A DNA stretch of 64,000 nucleotides from Betaproteobacteria bacterium Ga0077523 (GTDB taxonomy: Bacteria > Pseudomonadota > Gammaproteobacteria > Burkholderiales > Ga0077523). Shown one piece after another: positions 33,265 to 43,300 of the stretch. The notes beneath the pieces were generated by a model that saw nothing but the letters and a program-made list of their open reading frames with translations, ran no database searches and had not been told where the DNA came from. Every line of letters starts with the position of its first letter. Positions within the stretch are counted from its first letter, which is position 1. The DNA lies in the NCBI GenBank assembly GCA_001464695.1, contig LNDQ01000040.1, forward strand, positions 1 to 64,000. The letters run 5' to 3'. A program made the translations under genes and the position numbers.

Positions 33265-35610
33265 CTATCGATTCTCCAACCGGTTGTAGTCGAACAGTCC
33301 GGCCTCGCCGGGTGCCATGCGCACGTAGGCATCCTGCAGCGCATCACTGTGCGCCCAGAACGCCGGATGAGTCCTGCGAATTGCAAACCGATCCGCCAGC
33401 GCCCGATAGTCGCTGTCGGAAGCAAGGGCGCGCACCGCGCCGATGAATTCCGGCAGCGTTGCACGTGGCACGAAGTAGAGCGTGTTCGGGTACGCGCCGA
33501 TGAATCCCGGCACCACCGTCAGCGTGTTCTCGTCCGGCAGCAGCGCGGCGGTCTCCCGGATCAGATGCGTGACATTGCTGTGGCCGGTGTTGCGGATCAG
33601 GGTGAAGTACCGCGCTTGTCCATTGGGATCGTCCACTCGCAGAAAGCTCACTTCGGGCATGAACGACAGGCCGCGGCCGGCGACAGCGGCCAGCGATTGC
33701 AGATCGCTGCGCAACGCCGGATCCTCGAGCGTGGACAGATCGAAGCGATTGCCCAGCACCGGTGCCATGCGTGTGCGCAGCAGGTCATACAGTTCGCGCT
33801 GCGGATCGCCGCTTTGGTAGACGATGCCAGACTCCTGATCGAACCGGGCCTTGCGGCCGTACAGGTAGTCCTTCGTCGATTGGCTTGCACCGCGATACCA
33901 GTGATCACGCACGCTCTCGCGCTGCGCCTTCGGCAGCAGAACCAGAAAGTTGAACTCCCCTTCCATGCGCAGGAAGTCCATGTAGAGCCGTGAGTTCAAC
34001 TGGTGCCCGGTGTTGCCGAAGACATCGAAGCCGGCCACCAGCAGATAGTGGATGCGCTCCAGCAGCGGATACCCGATCACCCACGCGGTCTTCGGCGGCG
34101 CACCCACCAGTCCCTGCACGACGGAAGCGCTGTCGTAGTGCCGAAACACCGTGAGCGCCGCATTCGGGTTGCGGCCGTCGCCATCCCAGATCAGGTCCAG
34201 GGTCACCTTCGACGACGTGTCGAGGTTGCGCTCCAGGAATTCCGACTTGGCTGCGAGATACCGGTCTTCGCGCCGGGAGTAGTCGAGCCAGGTGGACAGG
34301 ATCAGCGCGCTGCTGCCCTGCGCCGAGGGCAGGCCGAGGTTGCTGCGCTCACGCGCGAGGAATGCGGCATTGACTTCCGGGTCCACCGCATCCGGGCTGG
34401 TGAAGAACACCCAGAACTGATCCTCGATCACATCCAGTGCCACCTGGCCCCGGCATACCGGCCCCTTGATGAACCCCATGATGGTGAATTCGGCCTGGTC
34501 CAGCATGAAGCGGTAGCGCGCGCCCACGGGCAACGCCTCGAAGGTCGCGAACGGATTGGCGGCGACTTCGGGTGCATAGCCCGGTAACGCGGCCACTTCG
34601 TAGTCGGGCGTCAGGAACAGTTCGCGCCATCGCGCCATCCGCTCGGGTCCGAGGGCGTACGGCATGTGCGTCTTCGCGACGAGCGTTTCGCGGGTCCGCT
34701 CGAGGCGGTAGTACACGCGATCCGTACCCGGGTCGTCATAGGGTCGGCGCGTGGCCACATCGCGAATCGGCTGCCCCGGGGGGGTGCTGGATCGCACCAT
34801 CCGGAAGTAGTGGCGCTGCGGATCGCCATCGAAAAAGAGGTGCGCGAGGAACAGGTGTTCATAGGCGTAGCGACTCGCGAGACGTTCCTTGAGGGAATCG
34901 CCGTTGAGGAATGTCTCCCACTCCCGTACCTGCCGTTCGACCGCCGGCGGCAACGCCTCGGGCTCGTCGAAGGGTGCACCGAGTTCAAGCCAACGCACCA
35001 GTGTGGCGTGTTCCGCGCCGCTCAACGCCGGCAGCCCGAAAGGCATGCCCCACAACGGATAGCTGCGCTCGAACTTGTCGAACTCCTCGATGCGGGCACA
35101 CTGCTGGGAGCGGTCCAGCGAGAACTCGAAGGACTTCGGCAGCACCGGCACGTCGGGCAGCGGATGCCGGCGCTTGAGGTCCAGCATCCGGAACAGCAGG
35201 CTGCCGGACAGGTTAGCTTCGGGAGTCGTGGCGCGCTCGTTCAGCACCGGATGAAAACCCCGCGTCCGCCATGCCGACGGCGTCGCGGCATCGACGAAGA
35301 GGCGTGTCGTGGGCGCTTCGCGCAGCCGCGCGGCATCGTAGACCTTCTGCTTGCTGGCACCCCGGGCCGCCCCTTCCCACGACGAGAGTTTGAGCTGGCA
35401 CTGGGCGTCGTAACACGCGTGGCACACGACGCAGCGCTTGTCGAGAATCGGCTGCACGTCCTGTCGATAGGACATGCCGGGCTTTGCGGGAAGTGGCGTG
35501 TCGAAGCGCGTGACCTCCGGTGCACCGTAGCGTTGATCCATGTCACGTTGTGCCACCCACGCGCATCCGGCCAGCAGGGCCAGCGCCATCATCCACATCA
35601 ACCTGAACAT
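33265..35610 (-). CDS. cti: Fatty acid cis/trans isomerase
   Basis: A 781-residue periplasmic haem enzyme that converts cis to trans unsaturated fatty acids in membrane phospholipids, a rapid response to solvents and other membrane stress. The N-terminal hydrophobic stretch MFRLMWMMALALLAGC ends in a lipobox-like LAGC. The cytochrome c-type haem site is CVVCHACYDAQC (about residues 60-71). Family segments include SYPLWGMPFGLPALSGAEH, LFLAHLFFDGDPQRHYFRM and GYPLLERIHYLLVAGFDVFG. The ATG at 35610 has GAGGGTGGG upstream; the frame stays open 14 codons further. Confidence 0.93.
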   Translation of the reverse strand: MFRLMWMMALALLAGCAWVAQRDMDQRYGAPEVTRFDTPLPAKPGMSYRQDVQPILDKRCVVCHACYDAQCQLKLSSWEGAARGASKQKVYDAARLREAPTTRLFVDAATPSAWRTRGFHPVLNERATTPEANLSGSLLFRMLDLKRRHPLPDVPVLPKSFEFSLDRSQQCARIEEFDKFERSYPLWGMPFGLPALSGAEHATLVRWLELGAPFDEPEALPPAVERQVREWETFLNGDSLKERLASRYAYEHLFLAHLFFDGDPQRHYFRMVRSSTPPGQPIRDVATRRPYDDPGTDRVYYRLERTRETLVAKTHMPYALGPERMARWRELFLTPDYEVAALPGYAPEVAANPFATFEALPVGARYRFMLDQAEFTIMGFIKGPVCRGQVALDVIEDQFWVFFTSPDAVDPEVNAAFLARERSNLGLPSAQGSSALILSTWLDYSRREDRYLAAKSEFLERNLDTSSKVTLDLIWDGDGRNPNAALTVFRHYDSASVVQGLVGAPPKTAWVIGYPLLERIHYLLVAGFDVFGNTGHQLNSRLYMDFLRMEGEFNFLVLLPKAQRESVRDHWYRGASQSTKDYLYGRKARFDQESGIVYQSGDPQRELYDLLRTRMAPVLGNRFDLSTLEDPALRSDLQSLAAVAGRGLSFMPEVSFLRVDDPNGQARYFTLIRNTGHSNVTHLIRETAALLPDENTLTVVPGFIGAYPNTLYFVPRATLPEFIGAVRALASDSDYRALADRFAIRRTHPAFWAHSDALQDAYVRMAPGEAGLFDYNRLENR

Positions 35611-35736
35611 GCGTCCCACCCTCGGCACCTGTTGGAAGGCACGGGAGAACAAACCCGGCCCGAACGAACCCTGTCTCGACCGGAGAAGTATGAGGGCAGC
35701 GACGGTTCGCGACCACCCGCCCGCTGCAGTCTCGCG

Positions 35737-36801
35737 TCAGTGTCGATGGCGTTCGAGTGCCCAGACCACGTGCTCACGCACGAGCTGCGAACCGTCGAGT
35801 CGGCGCGCTTCGAGCGCCCCGATCACCTCCGGCGTCGTCGGCGCGTTGCCGAGTCCGACCGCCAGATTGCGCGACCAGCGTTCGAAGCCGATACGCCGGA
35901 TGGCGCTGCCTTCCATGCGCGACTCGAACTCCTGTTCGGTCCAGCGGAACAGCTGCACCAGCGTCGCGGCGTCCAGTCCGTTGCGAACCGCGAAATCGGG
36001 CAAGCCGGTCGGTTTCGCGTACTTGTTCCACGGACACACGAGCTGGCAATCGTCGCAGCCGTAGACGCGATTGCCCATGGGTGCGCGCAATTCTTCCGGA
36101 ATCGACCCGGCGTGCTCGATGGTGAGGTACGAGATGCAGCGCCGCGCATCGAGTCGATACGGCGCAACGATGGCCTGCGTCGGGCATACGTCGATGCATC
36201 GGGTACAGGTGCCGCAGTGCTCGGTCACCGGAGCGTCCGTCGGCAGCGCGAGATCGGTGTAGATTTCGCCCAGGAAAAACCACGAGCCTGCACTGCGATC
36301 GAGCAACAACGTGTGCTTGCCGCGCCAGCCGAGGCCGCTCTTGCGGGCGAGTTCCACCTCCAGCACTGGCGCGCTGTCGGTGAACACGCGATGACCGAAC
36401 GGACCGATCGCATCGGCGATGCGATCGGCAAGTTGCTGCAGTCGGGTACGCAGCACCTTGTGATAGTCGCGGCCCAGAGCGTAGCGCGACACGTAGGCCC
36501 GCTCGCCATCCTCGAGGACCGTAGCGCTCGCGGTGGCCTCGGCCGGGAAGTAATCCATGCGCGCCGTGATCACGGATGCGGTGCCCGGAACCAGTTCGCC
36601 AGGCCGGGCACGCTTGATACCGTGACGTTGCATGTAGTCCATGCTGCCGTGGAAGCCGGCCTCGAGCCAGGCGATCAATCCGGGTTCCGCGGCGGTCAAG
36701 TCGATATTGCTGAACCCGATCGCGTCAAAACCCAGCGCCGCGCCCCAGGCGCGGATGTCACCCTTGAGGCGGTTCGGATCGGAGCCGGTCGAATCGTGCA
36801 C
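35737..36801 (-). CDS. queG: Epoxyqueuosine reductase
   Basis: A 354-residue cytoplasmic cobalamin- and Fe-S-dependent enzyme that reduces epoxyqueuosine to queuosine in tRNA, the last step of Q synthesis. Visible are the N-terminal domain ALGFDAIGFSNIDLT, PGTASVITARMDYFP, GRDYHKVLRTRLQQLA, and two [4Fe-4S] clusters: CGTCTRCIDVCP and CDDCQLVCPWN. The C-terminal HEAT-like helices end WALERHRH. The start appears to be GTG at 36801. The usual neighbours tsaE and nnr are absent upstream; the 212-bp gap 36802-37013 shows nothing recognisable. Confidence 0.95.
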   Translation of the reverse strand: MHDSTGSDPNRLKGDIRAWGAALGFDAIGFSNIDLTAAEPGLIAWLEAGFHGSMDYMQRHGIKRARPGELVPGTASVITARMDYFPAEATASATVLEDGERAYVSRYALGRDYHKVLRTRLQQLADRIADAIGPFGHRVFTDSAPVLEVELARKSGLGWRGKHTLLLDRSAGSWFFLGEIYTDLALPTDAPVTEHCGTCTRCIDVCPTQAIVAPYRLDARRCISYLTIEHAGSIPEELRAPMGNRVYGCDDCQLVCPWNKYAKPTGLPDFAVRNGLDAATLVQLFRWTEQEFESRMEGSAIRRIGFERWSRNLAVGLGNAPTTPEVIGALEARRLDGSQLVREHVVWALERHRH

Positions 36802-37013
36802 GCCGGCATGTTACCGGTGCCGCTCGCGTGACGACTGCCCCCTCGCGCTCGAGGCGCAGGCGCTGCGCATCGCGCGTGTCTGAAGCCGCGGCGCCCAGGC
36901 ATCGCGTCCCATCGAGACCACCCGGAGCGCCCCGGAAGTGCAGCGCCTCGTCGGCCAATCGCAGCCGCCCGGATTTGCACCCGGACGGCAGCAGGGGCTA
37001 CCGCGTCGGACGA

Positions 37014-37643
37014 CTACGCGGCGAGCTGCACGCCCCGCTTCATGCGACGGCGCCCGGCCAGTGCCAGCATCGCGAGGCCGACGCCCAGCATGGCGTAGGT
37101 TTCCGGTTCCGGCACGGGCTGGGGATTCGTCAGCGCGAAACCCAGTTGTGCCCCGGCCAGGTTGGGAATGCCGAGGAACGAGTTGAGTGCTCCGCCCGCC
37201 GTATCGGACAGAAACACATTCAATCCCGCGAGCGTGAAAAGCGGCACATCGTTGAGGATGGTGGCTCCGACGCTGACCCGCCCGAAGATCGTGTCCGTGG
37301 GCAGGGTGGTGTCGATCAGGAAGTTCTCGAGATTCACCGTGGTTCCGTTACGCGACAGAGCGAGGCCGCTGCCGACATGCTCGATCAGCGCATTGGACAG
37401 GTCCGGCGTGAGCGTGCCACCGGTGATCGGGAACGCGCCGATGAGATTGCCGGAGGCATCCGCGAAGGCGGTTGCGGTGCCCAACGGTGCCACGCTGACG
37501 CCGGCACTGGTGAGGACTGGCGTGGCGGTGAGGACGACGACGGTCGGACCGACCGGCGCCACGGGGGCAGCGTGGGCAAGACCGGCGGACAGCACTGCCA
37601 GGGTGGCGGCGCCAGCGAGGGTGGTTCGGATCGAAGCAAGCAT
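37014..37643 (-). CDS. PEP-CTERM surface protein of unknown function
   Basis: A 209-residue exported protein. Signal peptide MLASIRTTLAGAATLAVLSAGLAHA, a body rich in Val, Thr and Gly (VVVLTATPVLTSAGVSVAPLG, FPITGGTLTPDLSNALIEH), and the sorting tail VPEPETYAMLGVGLAMLALA followed by GRRRMKRG. The ATG at 37643 has TGGAGAT upstream; the open frame runs further but lacks a signal. It is divergent from TetR paralogue 2 with palindromic sequence between them. Confidence 0.85.
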   Translation of the reverse strand: MLASIRTTLAGAATLAVLSAGLAHAAPVAPVGPTVVVLTATPVLTSAGVSVAPLGTATAFADASGNLIGAFPITGGTLTPDLSNALIEHVGSGLALSRNGTTVNLENFLIDTTLPTDTIFGRVSVGATILNDVPLFTLAGLNVFLSDTAGGALNSFLGIPNLAGAQLGFALTNPQPVPEPETYAMLGVGLAMLALAGRRRMKRGVQLAA

Positions 37644-37764
37644 GGGCGGATCTCCAGAGGTTTCATTGCAGGAACTATTGGTAGGACCACCGCTCTCGGG
37701 TACCTTCCGCCACACCATCGCCCCCGGAACTACTCGAGTCGGCTCATACGCCCATGACTGATGA

Positions 37765-37778
37765 GTCACGAACGTGAC
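37765..37778. promoter_or_regulatory. Probable operator palindrome upstream of TetR paralogue 2
   Basis: GTCACG (37765-37770), AA, CGTGAC (37773-37778) is a perfect 6-bp dyad, followed by another CGTCACG at 37784-37790. It lies 52 bp before the TetR start in the divergent gap with the PEP-CTERM gene. It differs in sequence from the palindrome at 13595-13610, so the two paralogues may recognise different sites. Confidence 0.5.
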
Positions 37779-37830
37779 TTCTTCGTCACGATTGAAACGA
37801 TAAAGTTCTGGGCCTCAGCCGAAATAGTCC

Positions 37831-38445
37831 ATGGAATCTGTTCCCTATAAAGAACAACAATTTAGAGCCAGGGAGCGCGCGATCATCGACAGCGCCAACC
37901 GGCTCATGGGCCAGAAGGGCTATGACCTGATGACCATGGATGACGTCGCCGCGGAGCTCGGCATCTCCAAAGGGATCATCTACAAGCACTTCCCGTCGAA
38001 GGAATCGCTGGCCGCGGCGGCGATGGTCCGACTGCTGCAGGAAACGCTGGCCATGCTGGCGGCCTTGCCCGGCACCTTGCCGGCCCGGGACAAACTGGAA
38101 GGCGCACTCGCGTGGGCGCTGCGCCGCCGTGCAGAAGGTGGACTGCCGCTGCTTCCGGCCAACAGTGCCACCCTGCAGAAGGCGCTCCTCGCCAATCTCG
38201 GGTACGTGGGCCAGCTGTTGCAGCTCAACGCTGCCGTGATGGCGCTGGTGGAGGAAGCGCGCCAGGACGGGTCACTGCGGCGCGATCTGCCCGCGGAGGT
38301 CATGGTGCATGTGATCTACGCCCGCACCTGCGATCCGGCCTTCGACTTTCTGAAGGACACCGGCCGCTATCCGATCGACACGCTGATCGAACAACTGGTG
38401 GCGAGCTGCTTCGATGGGCTTGCCGCGCCCGACTCGTCGGCCTGA
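37831..38445 (+). CDS. TetR-family transcriptional regulator (paralogue 2)
   Basis: A 204-residue TetR-type regulator. The helix-turn-helix is LMTMDDVAAELGISKGIIYK followed by HFPSKESLAAAAM (about residues 30-65). The ligand-binding half has GGLPLLPANSATLQKALLAN and YARTCDPAFDFLKDTGRYPI. The close match to the TetR at 12968-13582, including equal length, shows they are paralogues. It is divergent from a PEP-CTERM gene and upstream of the metal-efflux genes, though 207 bp separate it from them. Confidence 0.92.
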   Translation: MESVPYKEQQFRARERAIIDSANRLMGQKGYDLMTMDDVAAELGISKGIIYKHFPSKESLAAAAMVRLLQETLAMLAALPGTLPARDKLEGALAWALRRRAEGGLPLLPANSATLQKALLANLGYVGQLLQLNAAVMALVEEARQDGSLRRDLPAEVMVHVIYARTCDPAFDFLKDTGRYPIDTLIEQLVASCFDGLAAPDSSA

Positions 38446-38652
38446 GCGCCGGGACCGGTCGCTCATACTCGCGGAATCACGGCCACGAGCGCGTCGCTGC
38501 CCTATGTCCGTCGAATCGCGAATGCGCCGACGTCAGTGACCGAGGCGGGCGATCTGGCCTCGGCCCCCGTGCACAGAGGTTGCGATGCATCAAACCGCGA
38601 CCAGCGGCTGCGCTTAGAATGAACTCACGATGAGAGGCTTGGGACTCCCACT

Positions 38653-39072
38653 GTGATCATCTTGCGCCTGCTGCTCGACCGAGTTCGCCGTGCCGCCGCC
38701 CTATCGGCGGTGGCGGCGTTCGCGCTCGTCCAGGGCGTGGCGCCGCTGCTGCATGCCCACGTTGCACCGTCTGCCACGGACGGCGCGAGCGGCATCCATC
38801 TGCCGGTTGCCGTGGTGCATGCAGGTCATGGCCATGAATCGGCAACGCTGTCCATGGGCGTGGCGTTGGAAGAGTCCAGCGCCGTCACTGCACCCACGGA
38901 GCATCGCCGCAACGACGCAGGCACCGCCGATCCCCCAGCCGTCACGGCGATGGCCGCCGTGCCGTATGCCGGTCACGCGCCGGCAGCGCCGCTGCTCGAA
39001 CGCAGCCGCGTCGCTGCCGCCGGTGGTCTGCACCTTCGTCCTCCCGCCCAGGCACCTCCCGCGAGCGTCTGA
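38653..39072 (+). CDS. Small secreted His-rich protein (CzcI-like position)
   Basis: A 139-residue frame starting GTG at 38653 with a signal-like segment (AAALSAVAAFALVQGVAPLL) followed by HAHVAPS and HAGHGHESA, and a Pro/Ala-rich C-terminus. His clusters suit metal binding. A gene of this size directly upstream of B-A-C metal efflux genes is seen as czcI in other betaproteobacteria; sequence similarity cannot be confirmed by eye. It may be a periplasmic sensor or metallochaperone. Confidence 0.55.
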   Translation: MIILRLLLDRVRRAAALSAVAAFALVQGVAPLLHAHVAPSATDGASGIHLPVAVVHAGHGHESATLSMGVALEESSAVTAPTEHRRNDAGTADPPAVTAMAAVPYAGHAPAAPLLERSRVAAAGGLHLRPPAQAPPASV

Positions 39073-39162
39073 TCCACGTCGCCGTGCCGGCTCCGACATT
39101 CGGTGCCGTGTGCGTTCGCCTTTTTCCGGGCCCTGTCGCAGGGACCGGTCGCGGAGCCGTCC

Positions 39163-40260
39163 ATGGATCCTGCATCCCGCCCTCTCGTGGGGCTGCTGCT
39201 GTTCGCACTTGCCGCCGTGCCCTGGGCACGGAGCCAGGAGATCGCCCTCACGGCTGACCAGGTGAAGGCGCTGGGCATCACCACCGCGCCGCCGCAAGCG
39301 CAGGCCACCGGTGAGGTGAACGGCCTCGCGGCCGAGGTGATGGTCCCCAACAACCAGTTGCACGTGGTCAGTACGCCGTTGCCGGGGCTGATCGAGTCGG
39401 TGCTCGTCGCCGTCAACGAACGCGTCCGCCGCGGGCAGCCGCTGGCCCGCATGCAGAGCACCGCCCTGGCCGAAGCACAGCGCAGTTTCCTGCAGGCCGG
39501 GACCCAGACCGAACTCGCCCGCGCCAATCTCGATCGCGACCAGAAGCTTGCTGCGGAGGGCCTCATCGCGGAATCGCGCCTGATGTCGACGCAGGCGATG
39601 CATGTACAGGCCGTCGCCTTGCTCGCGGAGCGTCGCAACGCGTTGAAGCTTGCCGGGATGAGCGACGCCGCGATCACGGCGCTGCAGTCCGGCACCGCGA
39701 TCTCGAGCAACGTCACGATGGCGGCTCCGGTCGACGGCGTGGTGATCGAGCAGATGGCCCAGGCCGGCCAACGACTCGAGGCCTTCACCCCAATCTACCG
39801 CATCGCGCGACTCGATCCGCTGTGGCTGGAGATCCAGGTGCCACTCGCGCGCGCCGCCGGCATCCACGACGGCGCACCCGTGCACGTGCCATCGGTGGAG
39901 GCAAAGGGCCGCATCATCTCGGTGGGTCGGCGCGTCACGCCCGAAAGCCAGACCGTGATGCTGCGCGCGCTGATCTCGGTCAACGCGTCCCGGTTGCGAC
40001 CGGGGCAGTACGTCGAAGCGACCGTCGCAACCGCAGCCAGCGGTACGCCGCAATGGCGCGTGCCCAACTCCGCGCTGGTGCGGCGGCAGGGCAAGCCGCT
40101 GGTCTTCGTGCGGACGGGACAAGGCTTTCGCACCGTGGCGGTGGTTCTGGTCAACGAAGGACCACAGTCGAGCCTGGTGAGCGGCGATCTCGTCGGCAGC
40201 GAGATCGCGATCACCGGCATCCCGGCACTCAAGGCCCGGCTGCTGGGCATGGGTGGCTAG
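39163..40260 (+). CDS. czcB: CzcB-type periplasmic adaptor of heavy-metal RND efflux
   Basis: A 365-residue membrane-fusion protein. A signal/anchor (LVGLLLFALAAVPWARSQ) precedes lipoyl-like halves (VVSTPLPGLIESVLVAVNER...QPLARM and APVDGVVIEQMAQAGQRLEA), a helical hairpin between them, and a C-terminal barrel with RLRPGQYVEATVAT. It pairs with the RND pump and outer-membrane protein encoded downstream. The ATG at 39163 has CGGAG nearby. A 15-nt-loop hairpin repeat lies between its stop and the next gene. Confidence 0.88.
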   Translation: MDPASRPLVGLLLFALAAVPWARSQEIALTADQVKALGITTAPPQAQATGEVNGLAAEVMVPNNQLHVVSTPLPGLIESVLVAVNERVRRGQPLARMQSTALAEAQRSFLQAGTQTELARANLDRDQKLAAEGLIAESRLMSTQAMHVQAVALLAERRNALKLAGMSDAAITALQSGTAISSNVTMAAPVDGVVIEQMAQAGQRLEAFTPIYRIARLDPLWLEIQVPLARAAGIHDGAPVHVPSVEAKGRIISVGRRVTPESQTVMLRALISVNASRLRPGQYVEATVATAASGTPQWRVPNSALVRRQGKPLVFVRTGQGFRTVAVVLVNEGPQSSLVSGDLVGSEIAITGIPALKARLLGMGG

Positions 40261-40293
40261 ATGAGGACGCTCCTCACGCTCCCTGCGTTCGCT

Positions 40294-40343
40294 GCCCCCC
40301 GAGGGGGCGCGTCAGTGTCTTGGGGCGGCCCGGCGACACTGAC
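40294..40343 (+). repeat. Intercistronic double-hairpin repeat, copy B, abutting the czcA start codon
   Basis: Hairpin 1: GCCCCC (40294-40299) with GGGGGC (40303-40308). Hairpin 2: GTCAGTGTC (40311-40319) with GACACTGAC (40335-40343) around the loop TTGGGGCGGCCCGGC. The last base of the stem is immediately followed by the ATG at 40344. Any ribosome-binding site for the pump gene must therefore lie inside the folded element, so the hairpin could gate its translation. Confidence 0.82.
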
Positions 40344-43300
40344 ATGACACGCCTGATCCGCCTCTGTCTGTCGCAGCGCCTGCTGGCGCTGGCCGCGACC
40401 CTGTTGCTATCGGTCGCAGGGGTCAATGCGTTCTTCAACCTGCCCATCGACGCGTTCCCGGACGTCTCCTCCACCCAGGTGGAGATCATCATGAAGGCGC
40501 CCGGCATGACGCCGGAGGAAGTGGAGAACCGCATCGTTGCGCCGATCGAACTCGAGATGCTCGGTATCCCGAAGCAGCGGACGCTGCGCTCGGTCTCGAA
40601 GGTGGCCATCGCCGACATCACCATCGATTTCCAGGAAGGCACCGACATCTACTGGGCGCGCCAGCAGGTGAACGAGCGCCTCAACAACGTCATCGGCGAT
40701 CTGCCCGAGGGCGTCACCGGCGGGCTCGCCCCCATCACGACGCCGCTCGGCGAGATGTTCATGTTCACCATCGAAGGCGGCGACCTGTCGCTCGCGGAAC
40801 GTCGCACTCTGCTCGACTGGACCATCCGCCCGCGGCTGCGCACCGTAGCCGGCGTGGCGGACGTGAACTCGCTGGGCGGCTACGTGCGCACCTTCGAAGT
40901 GGTCCCGGATTCCGCGGCTCTCGCCGCGCGCGGCATGCGTCTGACCGAGCTGGAGCGCGCGCTGCGCGTCAACAACCGCAACGACGGTGCCGGACGCCTG
41001 GCCGACGGCGAGGAAGCGCTGCTGGTGCGCGCCGAAGGCAGCATCCGCACTCTCGACGACGTTCGTGCCATCGTGATCGGGGAGCGCAGTGCGATTCCCG
41101 TCCGCGTGGCCGAAGTGGCGGAGGTGCGCATCGGGACCCTCACCCGGTATGGTTTCGTCACGCGCGATGGTGAGGGTGAGGCCGTGCAGGGCCTTGTGCT
41201 CGGCCTGCGGGGCGCCAACGCGCGCCAGGTGGTGAGCGGCGTCCGCGCGCGTCTTGCAGAGCTGGCACCTGCGCTGCCGCCCGGCGTGCGGATCGATGTC
41301 TTCTACGACCGCGCCCACCTCGTGGATCGCGCCGTGGGCACGGTCTCGAAGGCCTTGATCGAGGCGATCATGCTGGTCGTGGTGCTGTTGCTGCTGTTCC
41401 TGGGAGATCTCAGGGCGGCGGTGGTCGTGGCGGCCACGCTGCCGCTCGCCGCCCTCGTCACGTTCATCCTGATGCGAGAGACCGGCATGAGCGCCAACCT
41501 GATGAGCCTGGGCGGCCTCGCGATCGCGATCGGCATGCTGGTGGACGCATCGGTCGTGATCGTCGAGAACATCGTCAACCGCCTGGCCAACGAGCGCACC
41601 GGCCCGGCGAAGACCCGGGTCGTCATGCGCGCCGTCCAGGAGGTCGCCGTACCCGTGGCCGCAGGGATCGCGATCATCGTCATCGTCTTCCTGCCGCTGC
41701 TCACCCTCGAAGGTCTCGAGGGCAAGCTCTTCAAGCCGGTGGCCTGGGCGATCATCTTCGCGCTCTCGGGCTCACTGCTCCTTGCGCTCACGGTGATTCC
41801 GGTTCTCGCATCCCTGGTCATCCGGCCCCGGGCCCATCGCGAGCCCTGGCTCATGCGCACCCTCACGCGGGCCTACCGCCCGTTGCTCGCGTTCGCGCTG
41901 AACCGCGAGAAGACCGTCGCCGGCGTCGCAGGCCTGCTCCTGGCCGTAGCCGGCGTAGCGTACTTCGCGACCGGCAAGACCTTCATGCCCACTCTGGACG
42001 AGGGCGATCTCATCATGCAGCTCGAAGCCCTGCCGTCCATCGGGCTCGAAGCGAGCGTGAACCAGAACGTCGCGATCCAGAAGGCGATCCTGGCGCAAGT
42101 GCCCGAGGTCACGCGTGTCGTCGCGCGTACCGGCACCGACGAACTCGGGCTCGATCCCATGGGACTCAATCAGTCCGACGTCTTCATGAACTTGAAACCG
42201 CGCGGCGAATGGCGCACGGCGGACAAGCAGGACATCGTCGAATCGGTGCGCCGCGTGATGAGCGCGTTCCCGGGCACCGACTACAGCTTCACGCAACCGA
42301 TCGAGATGCGCGTGGCCGAGATGCTGACCGGCGTGCGCGGTCAGCTCGCGGTCAAGATCTTCGGACCCGATCTCACCACCCTCGACCGCCTCGCCCACGA
42401 GGTCGAAGCGGTGCTGAAGACCGTACCCGGCAACCGCGACGTGTTCCGCGTGACGAACGAAGGCTTCCAGTACCTGCGCGTCGACATCAACCGGTTCGCC
42501 ACCGGGCATCAGAAGCTCACCGTCGACGAGATCGAGGACGACCTGCGCGCCCAGGTAGAAGGACGCCGCGTCGGCACCGTGATCGAAGGGCACCGGCGCA
42601 CGCCACTGGTGATCCGGGGGCATGGCGACCTGCGCTCGTCCGCGACGCTGTTCCAGAACCAGAACATCGTCATGCCGGACGGACGCGCCGTTCCCCTGGG
42701 CACGGTCGCAACCCTCACCCGGGTGGATGGTCCGGTCAAGATCGACCGCGAGAACGCATCGCGCTACGCCATGGTGCAGTCGGGCGTGCTCGGGCGCGAT
42801 CTGGTCGGATTCGTTGACGACGCCCGGCGGATGATTGCCGACCGCGTGCCGCTCCCCGACGGCTACACCATCACCTGGGGTGGGCAGTTCGAGAACCAGC
42901 AGCGGGCCGCGCGGCGCCTGGCGGTGGTGATTCCGATCGCCCTCGCGCTCATCGTCGCCGTGCTCTACACCACCTTCGGTTCGCTCCGGCAGACCGCGCT
43001 GGTGGTGGCGAACATCCCGTTCGCGCTCGTTGGCGGCATCGTGGCGCTGTGGGGGTCGGGCCAGTACCTCTCCGTGCCCGCGTCGGTCGGATTCATCGCG
43101 TTGCTCGGTATCGCCGTCCTGAACGGCGTCGTGCTGATGAGCACGTTCAACCAGTTGCGGGCAGCCGGGCTGACGGCGGAGCAGGTGGCGATCGAAGGCG
43201 CGCAGCGGCGCCTGCGTCCGGTATTGATGACGGCGAGCATCGCCGCCTTCGGTCTCGTGCCGCTGCTCTTCGCCACCGGCCCCGGTTCGGAGATCCAGCG

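Noticed and set aside
34666-36831. 721-codon plus-strand open frame opposite cti and queG
   Set aside because: Both antisense genes have clear haem and Fe-S motifs; the long frame reflects high GC only.
36828-37757. Plus-strand frame over the queG upstream gap and opposite the PEP-CTERM gene
   Set aside because: No ribosome site and biased Arg/Gly/Glu composition; the PEP-CTERM gene on the other strand has a signal peptide and sorting tail.
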